Shown: positions 1 to 4,628 of the stretch, piece after piece
Position numbering within the stretch: the stretch's first letter is position 1
How the letters are laid out: every line of letters starts with the position of its first letter
Assembly: GCA_902493915.1 (NCBI GenBank)
Contig: CABUQY010000081.1
Location: 1-6,997 of the forward strand
Length of the DNA: 6,997 nucleotides
Direction of reading: 5' to 3'
DNA from: an uncultured Collinsella sp.
GTDB taxonomy: Bacteria > Actinomycetota > Coriobacteriia > Coriobacteriales > Coriobacteriaceae
Notes under the pieces: generated by a model
Databases searched by the model: none
The model's input: only the letters and a program-made list of their open reading frames with translations
What the model was told of the DNA's origin: nothing
Program-made: the position numbers and the translations under genes

Positions 1-1
1 G

Positions 2-103
2 GACAAAAATCTCATCAAACATACCAATGGTGTATGCATTAATGTTCAACAGGCGTTGAAGTTGGTTGAAGGGTCCAACGTCCCTTCGGCACGGCCCGTC
101 TAA
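2..103 (+). CDS. Possible 3' end of an unidentified gene (partial)
   Basis: An open frame enters from the left edge and runs 33 codons to a TAA at 101-103. The visible C-terminal residues include the stretch VCINVQQALKLVEG, which looks like an amphipathic helix, but I do not recognise a family. The composition is unlike the genes to the right: bases 1-60 are about 37% G+C by hand count. A second frame (from base 3) is also open for 18 codons, so coding status is not secure. This may equally be non-coding upstream sequence. Confidence 0.3.
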   Translation, partial: DKNLIKHTNGVCINVQQALKLVEGSNVPSARPV

Positions 104-251
104 CATGCTTTATCTTGATAAAGTGGCGTTTCCTCGCCGTTAGCCGATGATGCGAGGGCGCTCGGCGTTTTCGACTGGTTTATGCACGCAAAGTCTGGGA
201 ATACACAAGTCGCATGTCTTACTGTCTAACCAGTTGCGCCAAGGAGGCACC
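104..251 (+). other. Intergenic leader of pepD
   Basis: This stretch lies between the possible upstream stop and the pepD start. Several short complementary segments are visible, such as GGCG (125-128) with CGCC (135-138), and CGCCG (135-139) with CGGCG (163-167) followed by TTTTC. The last could be a weak terminator for an upstream gene, but its five-base stem is not convincing. No confident -35/-10 pair was found. The pepD frame is open back to an ATG at 147, but those codons have no good ribosome binding site and no resemblance to the family, so they are read as leader. Confidence 0.4.
108..123. promoter_or_regulatory. Inverted repeat upstream of pepD, possible operator
   Basis: CTTTATC (108-114) and GATAAAG (117-123) are perfect 7-bp inverted arms around a TT centre. 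There is no U-tract after it, so it is not a terminator. An AT-rich symmetric site about 130 bp before the pepD start could bind a dimeric repressor or activator, but no known box was matched. Confidence 0.3.
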
Positions 252-1709
252 ATGGACTACAAGATTACCGGCTACGAGCCCGCCCAGCTGTTCCATTTCT
301 TTGAGGAGGTCAGCGCGATCCCCCGTGGGTCTGGCAACGAGAAGGGCATCAGCGATTTCCTGGTCGCGTTTGCCAAGGAGCGCGGTCTTGATGTGTATCA
401 GGACGAGGTCTACAACGTCATCATTCGCAAGCCCGCATCTGCCGGCGCCGAGAATGCCCCGACCGTGATGCTGCAGGGCCACATCGATATGGTGTGCGAC
501 AAGTTGGGCTCCGTTGAGCACGACTTTACGACCGATGGTATCGACCTGGTCGTCAAGGACGGCGTCCTTACCGCCAACGGCACCACCCTGGGCGCCGACA
601 ATGGTATCGCCGTCGCGCTTATGCTTACTGTGCTCAACGACGATTCGATTGTCCATCCGGCCCTCGAGTGCGTGTTCACCACCGACGAGGAGACCGGCCT
701 GGTTGGCGCCGAGACGCTCGACAAGTCCCAGATCAGCGCCCGCACCATGATCAACCTCGACTCCGAGGAGGAGGGCGTTGCCACCGTCAGCTGCGCCGGC
801 GGCGTCGTCGTTACCTACACCTGCCCCATCGTGCGCGAGCACAAGACCGGTAGCACCCTCACGCTCGACATTTCCGGTCTGTTGGGCGGCCACTCCGGCA
901 GTGATATCAACCTGGAGCGCGGCAACGGAAACCTCATCATGGCCCGCATCATCGACCGCCTGATGGTCGCCGGCGAGCCCGCCATCGTCAGCTTCAACGG
1001 CGGCACCAAGGACAACGCCATCAACCGTGAGTGCAAGGCCGTTCTGGTCTATGCCGATCACGCTGCCGCCGAGGCCGCGGCCCAGATCGCAAAGGGCATC
1101 ATCGCCGACGTCACTGCCGAGCTCGAGGTCTTCGACCCCGGCTTTACCTGCACCGTCGAGATTGCCGACGACGCCGAGGTCGAGGCCATGGACGAGAAGT
1201 CCGCGCTTGCCCTCATCCGCGCCCTGCGTCTTGCCCCTAACGGCGTGATTCGCCGCAACGTCGCCACCGACGGCTCCGTCGAGGTTTCCTCCAACATCGG
1301 CGTGGTCGCCACCTCCGATGACGAGGTCAAGATTATGCTGTCCCCGCGCTCCTCGATCACCTCGCTGCAGAACGAGTTCAAGGACCGCCTGCAGACGCTT
1401 GCCGATGTCCTGGGCTTCGACGCCAAGTTTGAGTTCGAGTATCCCGGCTGGAGCTATGCCGAGCATTCGCCGGTCCGCGAAGTCTTTGTCGAGAGCTATC
1501 GAGAGCTCTTTGGCTCCGAGCTGCGCATCGAGTCCATTCACGCCGGCCTTGAGTGCGGCCTGTTTGCCGAGGCTCTGCACGGCCTGGACGCCATCGCCGT
1601 GGGCCCGACGCTCTCCGATGTCCATACCCCGGACGAGAGCATGGAGCTCGCTTCTGCCGAGCGCTTCTACGAGCTGCTCATCGACGTCCTCAAGCGCCTC
1701 GCTGCGTAA
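252..1709 (+). CDS. pepD: Xaa-His dipeptidase (M20 family, PepD-like)
   Basis: This is a cytosolic di-zinc aminopeptidase-like enzyme that cleaves Xaa-His dipeptides such as beta-Ala-His, and probably a broader set of dipeptides. The protein is 485 aa, the same length as E. coli PepD as I recall it. The M20 signatures are in order: GHIDM (76-80, metal His77 and catalytic Asp79), GTTLGADNG (110-118, bridging Asp116), TTDEETG (143-149, catalytic Glu146 and metal Glu147), INLDSEEEG (167-175, Asp170) and SDVHTPDE (455-462, metal His458). The lid/dimerisation domain begins around the GGHSG motif at 212-216. The ATG at 252 is chosen because AAGGAGG lies at 241-247, four bases upstream, and the product then starts like its family. 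It appears monocistronic, with a terminator directly after it. Its likely role is peptide use in a proteolytic gut anaerobe (inference). Confidence 0.93.
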   Translation: MDYKITGYEPAQLFHFFEEVSAIPRGSGNEKGISDFLVAFAKERGLDVYQDEVYNVIIRKPASAGAENAPTVMLQGHIDMVCDKLGSVEHDFTTDGIDLVVKDGVLTANGTTLGADNGIAVALMLTVLNDDSIVHPALECVFTTDEETGLVGAETLDKSQISARTMINLDSEEEGVATVSCAGGVVVTYTCPIVREHKTGSTLTLDISGLLGGHSGSDINLERGNGNLIMARIIDRLMVAGEPAIVSFNGGTKDNAINRECKAVLVYADHAAAEAAAQIAKGIIADVTAELEVFDPGFTCTVEIADDAEVEAMDEKSALALIRALRLAPNGVIRRNVATDGSVEVSSNIGVVATSDDEVKIMLSPRSSITSLQNEFKDRLQTLADVLGFDAKFEFEYPGWSYAEHSPVREVFVESYRELFGSELRIESIHAGLECGLFAEALHGLDAIAVGPTLSDVHTPDESMELASAERFYELLIDVLKRLAA

Positions 1710-1764
1710 AGGTTGCGCTAGCAGCAGTCCGAGCCACGTGCTAGCGGATTGCAAATGACATTAT

Positions 1765-1813
1765 GAGAGGGGGCACCCGGTCTTTTGCGACGGGTGTCCC
1801 CTCTCTTTTGTTT
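1765..1813 (+). terminator. Intrinsic terminator of pepD
   Basis: Arms GAGAGGGGGCACCCG (1765-1779) and CGGGTGTCCCCTCTC (1791-1805) form a 15-bp stem with one G-U pair and an 11-nt loop, followed by TTTTGTTT (1806-1813). On the opposite strand the stem is followed by ATAATGTCATTT, which is a poor U-tract. It therefore serves pepD best and would only partly stop the convergent hipA transcript. Confidence 0.9.
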
Positions 1814-1836
1814 GATAATTGCGAAATTAAGGCCAC

Positions 1837-3141
1837 CTAGTCCATTTCTGCCTTGATGAGGTCGAGGGTGCGCTGGCAGTTTTCGCGGACGGGGCCGAGC
1901 ATATGCTCGCGCAGGTCCGCCATGCCGGGCAGGTCGGCGTATTCGTCCATGACCTCTTCCATGCAAATGGGCACCTCGTAGGCGAGGTCCATCATGGTCG
2001 CAAAGCAAAACTTCTCGGATAGCCCGGCATCGGTGAGTGCCGCCTCCAGCGCGGGGTCGCCCATACCGTGGTATCGGCGGATAGCGCCTGGACCGATGCG
2101 CCCCACACGATTTTCGCCGCCAACGCTCATGGCAAGGCGCGCCCGGCGGCGCATGCGCTCGTATGCCAGCCCCGATGCGACATCGTACATGGGTGCGAGC
2201 GCCGCGTTTGTGCCTTTGCCAAGGATGAGCGAGTAGTTTTTAGCGTGTGCGTCAGGCGCTCCGATAATGGCGTTATAGAACAACATATAGGTAAAAAGCA
2301 CAAGATTCATGTGGTGGGGGACTGTGTTAATCAGTCGTTCTTGGATGTCTCGTGTAGTTGGTCCTCCGTCGGCGGTGTATTTCTGGATTGGCAATACACC
2401 GAGCGCCTGGCAAAAGTCCTCCTGATGCAGCCTTTCGATATTTCCGCTGCTATTGACCATTCTGTCGTACCGTTCAACGACGAGCGCGGCTTCGTCTTCA
2501 AATGTGTAATAGGAGACGTTGGCAGTTGGAATGCCAACACGCCGAGCCGTTTTCATGCAGACGAATTCGTTTAAGGCCTGATGTTTGAACCCAACGACAC
2601 CATTTTTGAAGATATGGGTAGTGGGGGATGACCCTAGACATTCGCACCATTGGCCATCATGCCAAGCTAGTGCAAATTTGCCTTGATTGCCGCCCAGGGA
2701 CCAGCTTTCGTTGGAGCCCATCCATGTCTCTCTTTCGTCATCGCGAATTGCTTTGAGCTTGTGAGCGATTTGAGAATTGGTAAGCGGGCGGTATGCCGAG
2801 ACCCTGCCGCGGGCGGCGTCTAATTGATCGGCTCGACAAAACTGAACGGCCCCCGCGCAGTCTAGACCGATATGGCACAAGAGGGCGACGGGGTTGTTGG
2901 ATGCAACATCATGCTCGGTGGCAATAGCGCGACGTTGCTCTTGACTGTCGGGCAAAAGGCCAAATAGGAACGGGCGGACGATGCTATGGCCATACGTGCG
3001 ATTGGAAAGCGGCATTGTTAGCGATAACGGTGCTCCGCGATAGGTTGGGGCGTATGCAAAGCTGCAGAGTCCATGCTCGTCTTGGCGGAGAGTGCCGGCG
3101 ATTTCGCCACAAATGAGGGTCGCGAGCTCCATCTCTGCCAT
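1837..3141 (-). CDS. hipA: HipA-family serine/threonine kinase toxin
   Basis: HipA toxins are Ser/Thr kinases; E. coli HipA phosphorylates glutamyl-tRNA synthetase, causing growth arrest and persistence. The 434-aa product has a complete architecture: an N-terminal subdomain (about 5-105) and the kinase core. The motif SLGGNQGKFAL (148-158) matches the SVAGAQEK-type loop, with Ser148 at the site of the inhibitory autophosphorylation and Lys155 following. Further motifs are IFK (177-179, candidate ATP-binding Lys179), ERYDR (223-227), HQEDFCQALG (239-248), the catalytic loop GAPDAHAKN (294-302, Asp297) and APMYDVAS (316-323, metal-binding Asp320). No key residue is missing, so the kinase should be active. 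The ATG directly follows the hipB stop codon; Met4 is an alternative start. The base composition is mosaic: 2281-2340 is about 42% G+C, whereas 1861-1920 near the C-terminus is about 70%. Acquisition by transfer is plausible. The target here is unknown. Confidence 0.92.
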   Translation of the reverse strand: MAEMELATLICGEIAGTLRQDEHGLCSFAYAPTYRGAPLSLTMPLSNRTYGHSIVRPFLFGLLPDSQEQRRAIATEHDVASNNPVALLCHIGLDCAGAVQFCRADQLDAARGRVSAYRPLTNSQIAHKLKAIRDDERETWMGSNESWSLGGNQGKFALAWHDGQWCECLGSSPTTHIFKNGVVGFKHQALNEFVCMKTARRVGIPTANVSYYTFEDEAALVVERYDRMVNSSGNIERLHQEDFCQALGVLPIQKYTADGGPTTRDIQERLINTVPHHMNLVLFTYMLFYNAIIGAPDAHAKNYSLILGKGTNAALAPMYDVASGLAYERMRRRARLAMSVGGENRVGRIGPGAIRRYHGMGDPALEAALTDAGLSEKFCFATMMDLAYEVPICMEEVMDEYADLPGMADLREHMLGPVRENCQRTLDLIKAEMD

Positions 3142-3573
3142 TTATTTCACAACCTTGCAGCCAAAGGAGAGGTTTGAAGTGCCGGAAAGGCCTTGCTCGG
3201 CTGCGATTTGGGCCAGCAAGGCACCATAGGAAGATGGCGTTCCTTGTCGAGTGGGTCGTCTGCCTGCGCTTGGCTTTGGCAGGGTATTCGAGTTCGCGAT
3301 AGGGAGGTTCACTATCGTCGTCGGATGTTCGGAGGGCGATGCGATGGAGTCGTTATCGCTTTGCGCGAAGAGACCAATGCCGAGTGCGTTAAAGACGGTC
3401 AGCAACTTGTCGAGTCGAATGCCGGTGGCGTCTCCTAGCTCGAGCGATGCGAGCAGGCGTTCCGAAACACCGGCTTTTTTAGCGAGGGCGGCACGGGTGA
3501 TCCCCTGCGCCTCGCGCGCCTGACGCACGTAGATGCCGGCTTGGCGCGGCGTGGTGATGGGAAGGGTATCCAT
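3142..3573 (-). CDS. hipB: HipB-like antitoxin, XRE-family DNA-binding protein with long C-terminal tail
   Basis: The product is 143 aa. Residues 10-68 form an XRE/Cro-type helix-turn-helix (GITRAALAKKAGVSERLLASLE spans the recognition region at 24-45), typical of HipB antitoxins, which bind HipA and repress the operon. E. coli HipB is only 88 aa; this one adds about 70 residues. The tail is a Ser/Pro/Asn/Thr-rich linker (72-112), a predicted helix SYGALLAQIAAEQGL (115-129), and an end containing FGCKVVK. The ATG at 3573 is preceded by AGGAG five to six bases upstream (3580-3584 on the plus strand). hipA follows with no gap, as expected for toxin-antitoxin coupling. The three operator-like repeats before the gene are its likely binding sites. 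The identity rests on the HTH plus the hipA neighbour. Confidence 0.85.
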   Translation of the reverse strand: MDTLPITTPRQAGIYVRQAREAQGITRAALAKKAGVSERLLASLELGDATGIRLDKLLTVFNALGIGLFAQSDNDSIASPSEHPTTIVNLPIANSNTLPKPSAGRRPTRQGTPSSYGALLAQIAAEQGLSGTSNLSFGCKVVK

Positions 3574-3587
3574 GGCAATCTCCTAAC

Positions 3588-3657
3588 GTGCAGACTTTTG
3601 CATCCTAGTATGACATGCAAAAGTCTGCATGAAAAGGCCTCATGCAAAACTCTGCAT
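3588..3657. repeat. Three 16-bp operator-like repeats of hipBA
   Basis: Unit ATGCAAAAGTCTGCAT occurs exactly at 3615-3630. It occurs inverted with one change at the end at 3588-3603, giving a perfect 15-bp inverted repeat 3589-3603/3615-3629 with an 11-nt spacer. It occurs again in direct orientation with one change (G to C at the ninth base) at 3642-3657. Each unit is itself dyad-symmetric, ATGCA-N6-TGCAT, as expected for an XRE-type dimer. Successive starts of 3588, 3615 and 3642 are exactly 27 bp apart, about 2.5 helical turns. The sites overlap the start point, the -35/-10 spacer and the region upstream, which suggests cooperative autorepression by HipB/HipBA (inference). Confidence 0.8.
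3607..3635 (-). promoter_or_regulatory. Candidate hipBA promoter
   Basis: On the minus strand TTTTCA (plus 3630-3635, 4/6 to TTGACA) and CATACT (plus 3607-3612, 4/6 to TATAAT) are separated by 17 nt. This places transcription start near 3600, about 27 nt before hipB. The middle operator copy fills the spacer and the downstream copy covers the start point, a layout that would block RNA polymerase when HipB is bound. The boxes are weak matches, so this is a candidate only. Confidence 0.5.
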
Positions 3658-3664
3658 GAGGCCT
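3631..3664 (-). terminator. Probable intrinsic terminator of mntP, overlapping the hipBA promoter
   Basis: Perfect 12-bp arms TGCATGAGGCCT (3653-3664) and AGGCCTCATGCA (3635-3646) enclose a 6-nt loop. On the minus strand the stem is followed by TTT, then C (after the T that closes the stem), a short U-tract. It sits about 30 nt after the mntP stop. The T-run coincides with the proposed hipBA -35, and the third operator copy spans the loop, so DNA-level and RNA-level roles share the same bases. A perfect palindrome ATGAGGCCTCAT also lies at 3656-3667. Confidence 0.55.
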
Positions 3665-3693
3665 CATACGGACGTTTAGTTTTGAAGGGTGTT

Positions 3694-4278
3694 TTACAGC
3701 ACCAAAATCCCCAGGTGCTCCAGCAAAATCTTGAGGCCGATGAGGATGAGCACGACGCCGCCCACGATGGTGGCGGGTTTTTCGTAGCGCTCGCCAAAGG
3801 TGTGGCCGATCGCTACGCCGGCGACGGAGAAGATAAACGTTGTGACTCCGATAAGCGATACAGCGGGAACGATGTCAACCGAGAGCGCAGCAAATGAGAT
3901 GCCCACGGCCAGGGCGTCGATTGAGGTGGCGATAGCCAGAATCAGGTACTCACCCAGGTCAATCTTTTCGGCATCCTTGCCGTCGCTCTCGTCCTCATCC
4001 TCGTCTTCGGTAAAGGCCTCCCACAGCATTTTGCCGCCGATAAAGGCCAAAAGGATAAAGGCGATCCAATGGTCGATGGGTCCGATGATGCTCATGAATT
4101 GACTGCCGAGCGCCCATCCGATTACGGGCATGCCGGCCTGGAAGCCGCCAAAGAACAGGCCGAGCACTACGGCGACCTTAAGGTTGATCTTCTTCATGCC
4201 AAGGCCCTTGCAGATGGATACGGCAAAGGCGTCCATCGAAAGGCCGATAGCGAGCAATACGAGCTCTGCGAGTCCCAT
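3694..4278 (-). CDS. mntP: Manganese efflux pump MntP
   Basis: MntP exports Mn(II) across the cytoplasmic membrane and protects against manganese excess. The 194-aa product has six hydrophobic segments in two homologous halves, each with the family signature: GLSMDAFAVSICKG (12-25) and ATSIDALAVGISFA (117-130). Asp16 and Asp121 are the equivalents of the essential transport-path aspartates. The central cytoplasmic loop is strongly acidic (TEDEDEDESDGKD, 90-102) and may gather cations (inference). The start at 4278 is used because the product then begins MGLAELVLLA like the family and GGGAG lies at 4286-4290, seven bases before it. A longer in-frame ATG at 4431 would translate the riboswitch and is rejected. 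Control is by the upstream manganese riboswitch. Confidence 0.95.
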   Translation of the reverse strand: MGLAELVLLAIGLSMDAFAVSICKGLGMKKINLKVAVVLGLFFGGFQAGMPVIGWALGSQFMSIIGPIDHWIAFILLAFIGGKMLWEAFTEDEDEDESDGKDAEKIDLGEYLILAIATSIDALAVGISFAALSVDIVPAVSLIGVTTFIFSVAGVAIGHTFGERYEKPATIVGGVVLILIGLKILLEHLGILVL

Positions 4279-4283
4279 AGTCT

Positions 4284-4331
4284 GGCTCCCTTTCTGCGGG
4301 CGGGCCCGCGTGTACCTCTTGGGGGAGTAAC
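4284..4331 (-). promoter_or_regulatory. mntP leader segment: aptamer complement, GC hairpin and Shine-Dalgarno
   Basis: After the riboswitch terminator the minus strand reads GTTACTCCCCC (4331-4321). Its UUACUCCC can pair with the conserved GGGAGUAGU of the aptamer (9 bp counting two wobbles), and its CUCCC can alternatively pair with the GGGAG Shine-Dalgarno (4290-4286). Between them is a perfect inverted repeat GCGGGC-N2-GCCCGC (4296-4309) five bases from the Shine-Dalgarno. A second, translational or refolding layer of control is possible. The pairings are seen; the function is inference. Confidence 0.35.
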
Positions 4332-4375
4332 AAAAAAGACCCGTGGCGTACGCGTTGTGCGCACAGCCACGAGTC
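4332..4375 (-). terminator. Riboswitch expression platform: intrinsic terminator
   Basis: Minus-strand arms GACTCGTGGC (4375-4366) and GCCACGGGTC (4347-4338) form a 10-bp stem with one G-U pair, followed by six T (4337-4332). The 5' arm contains CUCGU (4373-4369), which is also the 3' strand of aptamer helix P1. Terminator and ligand-bound aptamer are therefore mutually exclusive, the arrangement of a transcriptional ON switch. The loop contains the palindrome TGTGCGCACA. Confidence 0.88.
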
Positions 4376-4466
4376 TCGTTCATTAAGGCAAGCCAGACCG
4401 CATCGGCCAGTATGTTGACTTGCCGCGCCACCGGAGGCGAACCCGGTCACGCGACTACTCCCTCAT
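4369..4466 (-). promoter_or_regulatory. yybP-ykoY manganese riboswitch aptamer
   Basis: This RNA element senses Mn(II) and controls the exporter gene below it. On the minus strand P1 is AUGAG (4466-4462) with CUCGU (4373-4369). The conserved L1 box GGGAGUAG follows at 4462-4455. Then come a long P2 (CGCG/CGCG with inner ACCGG/CCGGU), the typical GUCAACAU segment, P3 closed by GGCAAG/CUUGCC, and the conserved GAACGAGAC of L3 ending at 4373. Juxtaposed L1 and L3 form the metal site in known structures of this class. Its position ahead of mntP agrees with the best-known targets of the class. Metal binding should stabilise P1, break the terminator and turn mntP on. Confidence 0.92.
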
Positions 4467-4469
4467 TTA

Positions 4470-4557
4470 TGCGAATCCCGATGCTACCACATAAGCAGCT
4501 CATTTGGATTGGGGCTCTCAGCTGTGTTCGCTCATTCTGTAAGCATCGGATTTCGCA
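4470..4557. promoter_or_regulatory. Mirrored 16-bp element between divergent mntP and disA
   Basis: The minus strand at 4485-4470 reads AGCATCGGGATTCGCA and the plus strand at 4542-4557 reads AGCATCGGATTTCGCA, a 14/16 match, with 56 bp between the arms. Each copy reads in the direction of its own downstream gene; the mntP copy ends three bases before the riboswitch. Candidates are paired operators for one regulator, or duplicated promoter-proximal sequence. TAGCAT/AAGCAT could serve as weak -10 boxes but no good -35 was found. The remaining bases to 4625 show only a CGTATACG palindrome (4604-4611). Confidence 0.5.
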
Positions 4558-4613
4558 AGCGCCGCGGGGACAAACCGTGAGAAACTATTTAGCGTTTATG
4601 GAGCGTATACGAT

Positions 4614-4628
4614 GGGAGCGATGCCTTG
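4614..4628 (+). promoter_or_regulatory. Ribosome binding site and TTG start of disA
   Basis: GGGAG at 4614-4618 lies seven bases before TTG at 4626. The disA frame has a TAG stop at 4590-4592 and no ATG or GTG between that stop and the DGA-containing domain that would suit the family, so TTG is the likely start. An out-of-frame ATG at 4612 with its own GGAG (4600-4603) opens a 20-codon frame that overlaps the start. Confidence 0.65.

Noticed and set aside
188..197. GCAAAGTCTG before pepD, resembling part of the hipBA operator unit
   Set aside because: It lacks one A and the second TGCAT half-site, so dyad symmetry is absent; chance similarity is more likely.
219..1754. A 511-codon open frame antisense to pepD
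   Set aside because: It mirrors pepD in a high-GC gene, has no family resemblance, and is rich in Gly/Asp/Val as expected from reverse reading of biased codons. pepD has all its catalytic motifs and a strong ribosome binding site.
2068..2574. A 168-codon plus-strand frame opposite hipA
   Set aside because: hipA on the minus strand has the complete kinase motif set. This frame has no recognisable domain and no clear ribosome binding site.
3054..3067. ATGCAAAGCTGCAG inside hipA, similar to the operator half-sites
   Set aside because: The half-sites are 4 rather than 6 bp apart, the core differs, and it lies within coding sequence.
3588..3667. Repeat cluster considered as a CRISPR fragment or mobile-element end
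   Set aside because: Units are 16 bp, partly inverted, only 11-12 bp apart and sit on a promoter. There is no cas gene, transposase or target duplication.
4279..4431. In-frame N-terminal extension of mntP to ATG 4431
   Set aside because: It would translate through the riboswitch and terminator and adds 51 residues unlike MntP. The ATG at 4278 has a proper Shine-Dalgarno.
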